A stretch of 64,000 bases of DNA, taken from Hemibagrus wyckioides. Lineage: Eukaryota; Chordata; Actinopteri; Siluriformes; Bagridae. Numbering within the stretch: position 1 is the first letter of the stretch; every line of letters begins with the position of its first letter. Under the pieces are notes generated by a model. It made no database searches. It saw only the letters and a program-made list of their open reading frames with translations, and was not told the DNA's origin. The stretch is taken from positions 26,740,852-26,804,851 of the forward strand of contig NC_080720.1 in assembly GCF_019097595.1 (NCBI RefSeq), read 5' to 3'. Position numbers and translations under genes: made by a program. Shown one piece after another: positions 21,101 through 30,600 of this stretch.

Positions 21101-24100
21101 AGTCATAAGTCTGTGAAACTCGGCGCAGTCTCGCAGAACATATCCCAAGATGCATTGCCATGTGCAGCCATGCTGTTTCATCTAACTGCCAAATAGCTTA
21201 AACTGCACCACTCTGGTTTTATGAGTGATTCCACTGATGGGGGGTCATTTAGCCCCTTAATCCATGTCAGGCAACATCACATTTTTATGAGATTTTTTTT
21301 GCTGACAATGGTGACATTTTAATCCTAAACGAATAACAGGGATTTTTTAATAGCATGTAATTAGCAAATAGACATAATAATGTCATGAGAGCTTTGAACG
21401 CGTTCAAAAGTTAACATATATTTTTACTGTATAATTTTAATAACAGATTGTCAGTTAACATAAAAAAGTGGAATGAGAGAACATGGGCATAAACATGAAC
21501 ATAAATTTGTGTTGAATGTGATTTGTGAAAATTCCAAATGGTTCATAGGCTCAATAGGAGCATGCAGTATAACAGTTTTCTGCAATCTTTCACTGCTGTG
21601 TGCTTCACTGTGAGACACACTTTATTATGTTATATACTGAGAACCTTTAGTGCTGCAACATTGGTGCAAGAGGTATTACTAAACATGCACAGAAGTGGAG
21701 TATTTTTCTCCTTAATAAAATGAGAGATGAGAAATTAATTTTGAACACTATTAACCATCAGGAAGCCTCACCCAATTCTCCCCATGTCACATGCTTTAGT
21801 CTGGCTTCCCAGGGTGTACTTACTTTCTGTCAAGATTATTTTGAATTAATTAAGATGAAATAAATTATATCAGTTATGGCATGTTTGACACCAGTTAAAG
21901 GAAATGTTTTTTTGGAGAATAGCCCAAAAATCTGTCATTCAGGTTTCATGAGTGCCACTGCCTACAAGCAGTTCCTGACTGCTGGAAATATTATTACCCA
22001 CCAATCGTACCACCCTACTCTCCTTAGACCTGTGGAAATGCACTTGTTTTGGAGAATTAAATTGTTCAACACGATTTTTTTTATTAAATGGTGAATCAGG
22101 AACAGGGAACAGTTCACACTGCACAAGCCTAATGTATGGGGAATACTTTTACCTTTTACCTTTACAGATATACATGTAAAGTAATCAGTGAAACACAAAT
22201 AATGATGTTTTAATGATGTTAGGTCTTTTTCCACCTTTTAATGTTTTTACCAACCAACAAAATTCAGTTGAAAAACAAATAAGCATTTTCGGGGGAAAAG
22301 AAACAACAAGTGTGCACACGCCTTAACTAATCCTATGGTAAAGCACCTGTTGCTTGTAATAAAACACTCAGTCTGTTGTGGAAATGCCTCCCGAATTCTT
22401 GATTTATTGCACTCTTCCTTGCCAAAATGCTCCAGATCTGTCAAATAAAGAAGGGATCTCCTTTATGCAACACTCTCCAAGTCATTTTACAGGTTTTTAG
22501 AATAGATTTAGATCAAGATTCAAAAACATTGAGCTGCTTTTTCGTACATTTTTTTCTTTATTGGTGATTTCTTTGGGTCATTGGCATGTTAGAAGGTTTT
22601 GTACATGGGTTTGAATCTGTTTACTTAATCCTGTGCAGAGTCGCATGCTCTGTTACAAAAAGGTGTGCACACTATACAACCAGGTTATTCTTCTGCTTTT
22701 CTCTAAAACGTTTTTTTTTATTTTTCTTGAATTTTTTAAGTCACATTAAAGATGGAAAAAGATCTGTCATCATTTATCTTGGTTTAATTTTTTTACGTTA
22801 CAAAAAATAAAGCTTCACACATTGTTCTGAAGCAAGAGGTCCTGACTGTTGACAGGCAGTTATGTAGGCAGTCGACGTTATTTGTTTTAATGAGCCTAGG
22901 GCAGCCATAGCAAGTTTCCTCTGATCAGATATTTTGCTGCTGAAATGCCAGGAAAACTGTTCTATTACAAAAAATAATATGAATGTATTATGTCTTAATT
23001 ATCTTTAAACTACAGGACAGTGAGACAATTGCTGAAAGACTTTCCAGTTGCCAATCAGAAAGGTTTATATGCGTAGTCGGGTCTATACAAATTTGGACAT
23101 TGACAAAGTTATTGTTTTTGTGGCTGACTTGCAACAGTGCAGTATATTGGAGTAAATAAAAAGTGCAGACTTTCTACAGTAATGTATTTATCTCTCTGAA
23201 ATTAAATTGTCATTATTAATACTTGTTTGCAAATTTTTTTGCAATTGACGACCGAGCAGGTTTTTACACTGGCAGTTTAGTCTAAAATGGAGCACAGTGT
23301 GCATGGAAGATTGGTAATATGAAAGCTGTCATGTGGACCACTGTGATGCCAAACCCAAAACTACTTGTGGGTGTGAGTTTGGGTTGCAATAGAACTGTGA
23401 CATGATTCCCATGAACATAAACATAGCACGTACTCAAGTCCACACTTGTTCAGGAAGTAAAGTTGTGTGTGCAAATGTTTTTTTTACCCGATGACATCAT
23501 TACTTTTCACAACACGTGTAGCACGAGTGGCATGGGAACATTGTGGGACACCAGTTTTTGTGTTGTGATGACGCACCAGGGTTCGAAACCCGAAACCAGA
23601 CCAACACTGCACAGGATACTAGTCACAATCGCACTTGTATTAGATTGCAGCAAACATGCCAAGTGTGAAAACCACCTGACTGAAGTGTAGAAGTCATCAC
23701 CAGATGCTAGGTTTCTTCCTGGTAATGCTCCGTCAGGCATTTACTGCAGCTGTCTTCAGTTCCTTTTGCTCTTCCTTCAGTTTTCAGTGAAATGCATGCT
23801 CAGTTGGTTTCAGGTCAGATTGTAGACTTGGCCATTGCAGAATATTTAACTTGTTTGCCTTTAAAAAAAAAGTTTCCAAGTATGCTTTGTGTCTAAAGAG
23901 TTTTGAAGCAAACTGAATGTGAGTGCATGTTCAAGCTGTATCTACATCATTCTGCTTTAGCTTTTTCATTGTTCAGTGATACTCTCATACATTTCACAGC
24001 CACATGTGTATTTTTAAAAGCAAGTGTAATCCAGGCTTTGCAAGAGGTTTGATTGAACTGTGGCTGTGTGGTTTAACATCGACAAGCCAGGCAGAGTTAC

Positions 24101-27100
24101 AGGGAGATGACTGACAATATAGCAAAACTCCAGCCAATACAAAATCACCACTTCTCAGAAAGCAAGGATCCAGACACTCCAACTTTATTTATCCCAAGAC
24201 AGATCTACGACGCAAACATAGTCGGCTATTATAGTTTTTGGTTTCCGTTGCAAATAAAGTTTGGATCTTGGCACATGTTCACTCAGTGGCAGTAGGATTA
24301 GCAAAGACGAATACGTAGTCTTTGATGCGAGCAAGCCAGAAGTGAAAGGACTTCCTGCCCTCTGCAGGAAGGCCTGCTGAGAGTCGTTAAGTTAATTAGG
24401 GTAATTAGGATGAGATCTTTAAAACGGCATTACTACTGTCAGCAGGGGTTGTATGGACATGAGCGCTTGTCAGGGCTTTGTTCTTTTTAGTTATGATGAA
24501 CTATAATTTAGAGTATATGAAAGATGCTGCATTATGCTTTTAAAGCTTGCGTGACTGAGAGCTAGTCGGTATTGGACTGCATGTCATCTATGGATATTTT
24601 TTGTTTTTTTGTCTCACAGGGTCTTCATTATAACTATTTTGAGATGAAAAACACCATGGACCTGAGTGGAGATGAAAGCCCAGACTTCCAGGACGCTCTC
24701 TCGGTTCACCCAGTGAGCAGCCCAGAGCAGATGTATCGCCTGCACAGATACTTCACAGAAAGAGAGCTACAGAAAACCTATGAAGAGATCAAGGAACTTC
24801 AGGTGAAAATCTCCCGTTCTTTATCTTTCTCACTGTAATGAGCTCCATTCTTCACCCCATTCTTTTTTTTTTTCTTTTTCCATTTGGATTATAGTTGCTA
24901 TGAGATTGAACTGCTGTCAATATTTTATTTCCTCCCATATTTGAGATTCACACTTTATGTGAATCATGGATTATGAACCATGTTTAAACACCAGAGAGCT
25001 CTCTATGGGAAAAGCGAGCCATATCAGATAAGAAAATGGGGGGAGAATGGATCAGAGCCATTGCACAAACATTGGGCAATGCCAACACAGCAATTTGGAA
25101 TGCTTGGATGAAACCACTGGCGTTCTAATAACCAGCCTCCAACAGGTTGGCCAAGGAAAACAGCAGTTGATAGCAGAAACGCCGTGAGAACTGTGAAGGG
25201 AAAACCCCCAAAACAACAGTCAGTAATATTAACAAGAACCTTCACAGGGCAGGGGTGAAGGTATCATCATTTATATAAATATCATAATAGAGAGCAGAAA
25301 TACAGAGGCCATACCACATGATGCAATCCCCTCATCAGCAGTAAGAATCAGAAGGCCAGGTGGAAACTTGTAAAGAAATACAGAGATTATCTACAAATCC
25401 AAAACTGACCTTTACCAAAGTGATGGAAAGGTGTGTTCCTGATCTAAAAAGCTCATTGGTCAAGTACAGTGGTGGTGGTAGTGTCATGGATGCTTTCTGA
25501 AGCAGAACCACTAATCTTTATTGGTGATGTATCTCACGGTTATAGCAGCAGAATGTCTACAGAAATGTTCGTTCTGACAATTTACAGAGAAATGCACCCA
25601 ACTTCATCAAGCAGCCAAAGTCAATGACCCAAAACACCTTGCCAAAACAACAAAGCACTTCATCAGGGGGAAAAGTGTAATGTTTTAGATTGGCCAAGTC
25701 TATCACCAGACTTTAACCCAATTAAGCAGCATTTTACCTTCTGAAGAGGAGACTGAAGGAAGAAACTCCTCAAAGTAAACAAAACTCAGAGAAGCTGTGG
25801 TACAAGCTTGGAAAAGCATCACACTGGTTTTATGCAGTTATTGCAAGCAAGGGCGGTGGTAGCTCAAGTGGTTAAGGCTCTGGGTCGTTGACCAGAAGTT
25901 TGGGGTTCAAGCCCCAGCACCGCCAAGTTGCCACTGTTGGGCCCTTGGGCAGACCCTGCGGTCTGACACCAAAACCGCTAAGGATGGGATATGTGAAGAA
26001 GGAATTTCACTGTGCTGTAATGTATATGTGACAAATAAAGGCAACTTAACTTATAAACTTTAACTTAACTTTAAGGGATATGCAAACAAAAAATGAGGTG
26101 TCTTTTTTATGTTCCAGTACTTTTCTACACCTAAAGATTGAGGCCACCATAGGTGCCATGTCGTATTAAAAACTGTTTAACATGTGTAGAAGTAAATAAA
26201 AGGGAATTAAACTTCCTAAGGGGTCCTGGTGGGATTCCTACCCTGCTCAAAATATTAAGGAAACACTTAATCATCACAGTATTACATCAAGTCAATCAAA
26301 CTTTAAGGATATCAATCTGTCTAGTTATAAAGCATTGTGATTCACAGTTTTGCCTGCTTTTGTGCAAATGAAAGTGACAAGTGTTGGCAGTTTCTTGATG
26401 ATGAGGCATAGATTCCATTGACTAGCCCTCATGTTCTCCAGCCCTTATACTGTGATGAAGTGTTCCCCTTAATTTTTTTGCAGTCTTTAAAATACCCTGC
26501 AAATATCAGGTTGAGTAAGAAGCCAGTTTAACAAGCACAGATGTATAAACAGTCTTTCTAAGAATGTTTAAAACCAGCGAAAAACTTTAAACAAGTTGGT
26601 TTATAGTGAAATGATGGTGAAACCTGGCATATACCTTTTATAATTTTAAGAACTCTTTATAGTAGAACATGTTAGACGTTCTACTGGGTTTTCCCAGGCA
26701 GACACCCATACCAAATAGGTAGCTTAAATGCAGTGGAGTGTGTACTGGTACAGGGCTCTGCAGTTTCAATTGACAGAAAGAAGGCAAAGAAAACACTACC
26801 CAGCTGTTGAAACACAATATTTTTACTGGCACTCCTACATTTCTCAGTGACCTTGTTTCAACATTGCGATTGTGACACACTCTTAAAGAAACATACATGA
26901 CTGATTAACTCTACCCAAACATCAGTAATGCTTTAGTTATTGACATGTTGATCACAGCGCTTTATTTTGTGTTTGCCACAGGCGGAGATAAAGAACATCA
27001 GCCACTTGGCTGTGGATGGCAACCGGAGCACAGCATGGCCTGTAGGAGTCCCACCTCCGTTTGAGCCCAAGAGTCGGTTTGAGGTGCTGCGCTGGGATTA

Positions 27101-28244
27101 TTTCACAGAGGAGCAGCTGTTCTCCTGTGCTGATGGCTCGCCTAAGTGCCAGCTGACTGGCGCCGACCGTGCCGACGTGGATGATGTCATTAAGGTTGCT
27201 GTGGCTGAGCTGAATAAGAAATACTCACCTGTTCTGCAACTGAGCACCCCACAGTTGGTCAATGGATACCGTCGCTTTGATCCAACCCGCGGCATGGAAT
27301 ACACACTTGACCTTCAGCTTCGGGCAGAGACCGAATCGGGCTCGGGGCAATCGGTATCACAGCGCGTCCATTTGCTCCGGCCGTTAAGTCGGGTTGAGAT
27401 CATCCCCATGCCGTATGTGACCGAAGCCACACGAGTTCATATCTTACTACCACTAACTAGTGGGGACCGCAGCGCAGCAGTCCGGTTTCTAGATCGCTGT
27501 GCTTCAAGTCTGTTTGAGCCAGCTGAGAATGCAATACTCAGCTTCCTCTTCCTGTACGATCCTGCAGAGGCACAGAAAGTGGGCACAGATGATGTTTTTG
27601 CAGAGGTCAAGATAAAAGTGGCTGCAATTGAACGTCGCTTTCCAAATGTCAAAGTGCCATGGATCAGTGTGAAGACGGAGAACCCGGGTCTTCTGCGTGT
27701 GCTGGATGTGGTATCAAGGAAGCATCCGGCAGACACTTTATTTTTGCTAGCTACTGCTGACACAGCATTAAATCCTGAATTCCTGAATCGCTGCCGTATG
27801 AACGCTATAAGCGGCTGGCAAGTCTTCTTCCCCATCCATTTTCAAGACTTCAACCCACAAGTTGCGTATCCCGATCAGGCTCTGCCCACGGCTTCGGATT
27901 TAGTGCGTGAGGCAGGCCACTTCGACCGCTATTCTTTTGAAGAGGCGTGCTTCTATAACGGTGACTACATGTCTGCTCGGGCACACATGGAAGCAGACAC
28001 ACATGAGGATGAGGAGCTGCTGGAGAGCCTGGATACCTATGACGTGTTTGTGCGCTATTCAGGCCTGCATGTATTCCGTGCCGTTGAACCTGCGCTCCGT
28101 CAGGAGTACCGAAATCACACGTGCGACGCACGGCTGAGCGAGGACATCTTCCACCGCTGCCTCCAGAGCAAACGTGAAAGCATCGGCTCCCGCTCCCAGC
28201 TTGCCATGCTCATGTTCGAACAAGAACAAGGCAACAGCACCTGA
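17811..28244 (+). CDS. chpf: Chondroitin polymerizing factor (complete, 4 coding exons)
   Basis: Golgi type II membrane protein that works with chondroitin synthases to extend the GlcA-GalNAc backbone of chondroitin sulfate. Coding exons are 17811-18100, 19108-19675, 24620-24802 and 26982-28244, with GT-AG introns and exact frame joins, giving 767 aa; human CHPF is about 775. A short cytoplasmic tail is followed by a transmembrane anchor (about residues 12-34, VGISLGFTLSLLSVTWV). Next come a Pro/Ala-rich stem, the N-terminal glycosyltransferase domain (residues about 98-286, YILQDDTYIQPD, RPDEWLGRCI) and the C-terminal domain (RFDPTRGMEYTLDL, FLNRCRMNAISGWQ, end FEQEQGNST). The C-terminal domain lacks a clean DxD, reading LLATADTAL, as expected for CHPF rather than CHSY1/3. 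Introns 2 and 3 carry several transposons. Confidence 0.96.
18111..19100. other. chpf intron 1, nothing recognised
   Basis: About 1 kb of intron without repeats I can name. A short frame at 18352-18618 has no family signature. Confidence 0.5.
19108..19675 (+). CDS. chpf: chpf coding exon 2 (N-terminal GT domain)
   Basis: 568 bp. The acceptor CTTTCAG is preceded by a C-rich tract, and the donor is GTAAGA. Encodes AKYASTELGIHERLFVAVMT, AVNRTLNHHL with an NRT glycosylation site, YDWFYILQDDTYIQPD, GGEAQGRYCHGGSGFLLSRA and VRPDEWLGRCILDYAG. Asp193-Asp194 occupy the place of the chondroitin synthase metal-binding motif. Confidence 0.96.
19676..22169. other. First half of chpf intron 2, nothing recognised
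   Basis: Non-coding intron sequence with T-rich runs. A few overlapping frames near 20800-21200 occur on both strands and look like chance. Confidence 0.45.
22170..22815 (-). mobile_element. Internally deleted Tc1-like element with long terminal inverted repeats
   Basis: Left end: TGATGTTAGGTCTTTTTCCA, CCTTTTAATG and AACAAAATTCAGTTGAAAAA, followed by TGTGCACACGCCTTAACTAA. The right end carries the inverted counterpart: GTGTGCACACTATACAACCA, GGTTATTCTTCTG and CACATTAAAGATGGAAAAAG, then ATCTGTCATCATTTATCTT. Such ends with a short residual core (ACTCTTCCTTGCCAAAATGC) belong to a fish Tc1-type family that I recognise from memory. The transposase is mostly deleted. Confidence 0.65.
23085..23960 (-). 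mobile_element. Decayed Tc1-like element in chpf intron 2
   Basis: Starts with ACAAATTTGGACATTGACAA and GTGCAGACTTTCTACAGTAA. After an unrelated middle segment it resumes with CAGGCATTTACTGCAGCTGT, GTGAAATGCATGCTCAGTTG and TTGGCCATTGCAGAATATTT. On the minus strand these correspond to the inverted end and transposase parts of a common fish element. The middle (about 23270-23690) may be a nested insertion. Confidence 0.5.
24620..24802 (+). CDS. chpf: chpf coding exon 3
   Basis: 183 bp, 61 codons, phase 0 on both sides, between CTCACAG and GTGAAA. Encodes GLHYNYFEMKN, then LSVHPVSSPEQMYRLHRYFT and ELQKTYEEIKELQ, the helical linker between the two glycosyltransferase domains. Confidence 0.95.
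24985..25851 (+). pseudogene. Tc1/mariner transposase pseudogene in chpf intron 3
   Basis: Translating across stops and frameshifts gives recognisable blocks in order: QIRKWGENGSEPLHKH, PPTGWPRKTAVDSRNAVRTV, ILTRTFTG, LVKYSGGGSVMDAF, and DWPSLSPDFNPI near 25691-25728. The GGGSVM and the (W)PSxSPDxNPI blocks are signatures of the DD34E catalytic domain. Many stops and indels mean it is long dead. A SINE begins immediately after it. Confidence 0.8.
25852..26056 (+). repeat. tRNA-derived SINE with intact A and B boxes
   Basis: The head reads GGCGGTGGTAGCTCAAGTGG with a B box GGTTCAAGCCC (25904-25914), closely resembling a tRNA. It is followed by CACTGTTGGGCCCTTGGGCA and a body ending GAATTTCACTGTGCTGTAAT and ACAAATAAAGGCAACTTAAC. 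A related copy lies at 30205-30400. The tRNA-like part continues into the body without a mature 3' end, so it is a SINE and not a tRNA gene. Confidence 0.85.
26240..26400. mobile_element. DNA-transposon terminus-like fragment
   Basis: CTGCTCAAAATATTAAGGAAACACTTAATC, with CAAGTCAATCAAACTTTAAGGATATC and TTTTGTGCAAATGAAAGTGAC following, resembles the end of a fish transposon whose consensus begins GCTCAAAAAAATAAAGGGAA. The identification is from memory, and the rest of the element is missing. Confidence 0.4.
26982..28244 (+). CDS. chpf: chpf coding exon 4 (C-terminal domain)
   Basis: 1263 bp including the TGA stop. It starts AEIKNISHLAVDG after GCCACAG. Contains FEVLRWDYFTEEQLFSCADG, NGYRRFDPTRGMEYTLDLQL, LRPLSRVEIIPMPYVTEATR, LLATADTAL (Asp607), NRCRMNAISGWQVFFPIHF, RYSGLHVFRAVEPALR and FEQEQGNST. 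This is one uninterrupted exon, as in other vertebrates. Confidence 0.97.
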   Translation, partial: AEIKNISHLAVDGNRSTAWPVGVPPPFEPKSRFEVLRWDYFTEEQLFSCADGSPKCQLTGADRADVDDVIKVAVAELNKKYSPVLQLSTPQLVNGYRRFDPTRGMEYTLDLQLRAETESGSGQSVSQRVHLLRPLSRVEIIPMPYVTEATRVHILLPLTSGDRSAAVRFLDRCASSLFEPAENAILSFLFLYDPAEAQKVGTDDVFAEVKIKVAAIERRFPNVKVPWISVKTENPGLLRVLDVVSRKHPADTLFLLATADTALNPEFLNRCRMNAISGWQVFFPIHFQDFNPQVAYPDQALPTASDLVREAGHFDRYSFEEACFYNGDYMSARAHMEADTHEDEELLESLDTYDVFVRYSGLHVFRAVEPALRQEYRNHTCDARLSEDIFHRCLQSKRESIGSRSQLAMLMFEQEQGNST

Positions 28245-28905
28245 GCTCTTTCATGAATCTTACTGCAGGAATCAGAGACTGGCGACGGGCTAGCATGTTC
28301 TATCCTGCGAGATTTCTACAAATCTTTTGAAAGAACATGCAAACAATAAGGTGCTGCAGAAAGCATCCTCTAAATAAGCCACCACTCCATAACCCAGCAA
28401 GGGGCAGAATGGAAACCTGCATTTGAAGGAACCTTTTTCAGAGTATGTGAAAATGTTGTGGAGGTTCTGAACTGGAGAAGGTCTCTGTGGTGGCCCTGAT
28501 GGAAGCAATAAGTATTGCGGAGGAAACCTTTAGGGCTAATTTTGTTAAATTAACTTAAACTAGAGACCTCAGAAAGGGTGGAAACCATCCAGTTCCAAGC
28601 AATCTCCAAAATTGCCTGTGTTTGTTCAAAATGTATTTCTGTCTCTCATTCATTTTCATGCTTGCTATGTTTGTCAGGGGCCAATGACCAGCTCTGCCTT
28701 TCATTATGGTACAATGTATTTCATGACTTGTAAAGAATCTGGAAAAAGTGTGGGTGCCGTATTGTGCGTTTATCAAGTGGTGTTGCATTTACCCAAACTG
28801 TATTATTTGAGGAAATGGGCAACACAAATGCAGTGCTTTACAGGGATGTGTGTGTGTGTGTGTGCCTGAAATTGGCCTCTGTGGTATCAATAACTGTTAA
28901 ATGAG

Positions 28906-28941
<36 letters not shown>

Positions 28942-28942
28942 T
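28906..28942. repeat. TTA trinucleotide microsatellite
   Basis: About twelve uninterrupted ATT/TTA units in the chpf 3' flank. They create an artificial poly-Asn frame on the minus strand. Confidence 0.95.
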
Positions 28943-29966
28943 ATAATATGTAGTGTAGTATATATTTGAGTACCTTTTATATTAATATATATATAGTATG
29001 TAGCTGCTCTAGCTGATAAGGAAGGGTGGACCTGCTGATGCACACTGAACGTTCTGGGGTTGACTGCTGACAGTACAAATAATTTCAAATGATGAGACCA
29101 AATGTTTATACAATGCACAGATTTACAAACACTAAAGCTGCTACAGTGGTAGAGTAAAGCTAAATGTGTGTAGATAATATGGCACATTCCTGGCAGGAGG
29201 TTTTAGACTATTGCTGCAGCTGAGGATTTGCCAACTTCAAACCTCCCACTTCCCTTGTTATAGCGTTCAGGCAAACTCACAAACACACTGTAAACTGGAA
29301 TGCTGTTTGATTAGTGATCCATTAATATTTAAACTGGATGTAAAATACGTGTGTAATAGTGTCGAAAATGGCATGAAAGAAAAATATGGCAGGAAATGGA
29401 CTGTTGGCAAAGTATCATCTAGTATTTAGTGATTTCAAATATAAACAGAAAATACAAAGGCTACTTAAAAATCCTTAAATCTTACATGTTTCTTTTTCTT
29501 ACTCTTCACCGTGAGCATGTTGAAGTGACGTCGCAGAATTACAACTCTGAGAAGTTTGAGCTCTGGATGAAACCATTATGAATCGGAGTGGCGTTCAAAC
29601 GAACCTTTCCTACTGGGAACTTCCCAGTTCCCATTTAGTCATGGACGCATTATTTTCAGCCTCCAACTAGGAAAAACCAGTGAAGATTCCCCAAAACTTG
29701 GAGTGGAAGTTGGGAAGATGTCTTTAGCTTATATTCTTGCTCATATTCTCTGGTCATCTACTTTAAATGAGTTATAGTGGTATGTTCTTTAGGTCAGTGA
29801 ATACAGTTGATTTACTGTTTATTAAAACAGCAAACTGTATGGCCAATCGTTAAGTAAATACACCATAAAGTCATGATTAATGGTAGCTGGCTTTTTCCAC
29901 CAAGCAAGTTCCTACTTCCCACTTCATTGTTTCTTTGTCCTAGCATACAGCATTTGCAAGTGTTGA

Positions 29967-29972
29967 AATAAA
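29967..29972 (+). promoter_or_regulatory. Possible chpf polyadenylation signal
   Basis: Canonical AATAAA 1.7 kb after the chpf stop, followed by a T-run. The distance is long and the region AT-rich, so this is tentative. Confidence 0.25.
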
Positions 29973-30204
29973 ACTGTTTTTTTAGGACCCTGTGGAGATG
30001 GCTACCATTTCACACCAAAAAAACTGTCCTCATCATCGGTCACTGTGGAAAAATGAGAGCATTTTGGTCATTTATTGATATTTGAGGACTCGATACAAGC
30101 AAACCTAGAAGGAACTTATTAAAACCGAGCAATGTTTGATAGACAAAGCCAATCTAAAAAAATAAAAAGAAGAATCATGCAATGAAGCTTATATGTGAAC
30201 ATAA

Positions 30205-30400
30205 ATGAACAAATGTACCTTGTGGTTAAGGCATTGTAAAACTGCAACTGTTGGGCCCCTGAGCAAGGCCCTTAAGTCCCTCTATGTATCGTAGCTGCAA
30301 CTGTACTCTGACCCCAACGTCCACAGCAGGAATATGTGAAGAAAAGTATTCCACTGTGCTGTAATATGTGTGACAATAATAAAAGCTGCTTCTTCTTCTT
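30205..30400 (+). repeat. Truncated tRNA-SINE copy, same family as 25852
   Basis: Lacks the B box. It keeps TTGTGGTTAAGGCATTGTAA, CAACTGTTGGGCCCCTGAGC, and the 3' segment GAATATGTGAAGAAAAGTAT with ATTCCACTGTGCTGTAATAT, which is colinear with 25920-26035. Confidence 0.75.
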
Positions 30401-30464
30401 TTAGTAGTAACGTCCAGTTGTGTACCTTAGTGACGTTTCTTTGCAAGTATGTCCATCCATTTAA

Positions 30465-30600
30465 GGGTACAGTGGCTCAGAGTTTGAGCTATAGGAGGTT
30501 TGGGGTTCAAATTGAACAAGAGTCCTAACCCTCAGCTGTCCAGTTGTGTCCTTTGGATAAAAGCAGAGTTAATTCTAAATACCCCCCAGTTTAGTAGAAT
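30465..30600 (+). repeat. Second tRNA-SINE-like fragment
   Basis: GGTACAGTGGCTCAGAGTTT, GGTTTGGGGTTCAAATTG and CTAACCCTCAGCTGTCCAGT follow the order of a fish tRNA-SINE. It is short and decayed. Confidence 0.45.

Larger units (their letters stand above)
28245..30204. other. chpf 3' UTR and downstream flank
   Basis: Follows the chpf stop. It contains a short TG run (28846-28863), a TTA microsatellite (28906-28942) and, at 29967-29972, an AATAAA that could end a long 3' UTR. No gene was seen on either strand. Confidence 0.5.

Noticed and set aside
25852..25925. Possible tRNA gene with A and B boxes
   Set aside because: The tRNA-like head is continuous with a SINE body, has no mature acceptor stem end, and a truncated sibling lies at 30205.
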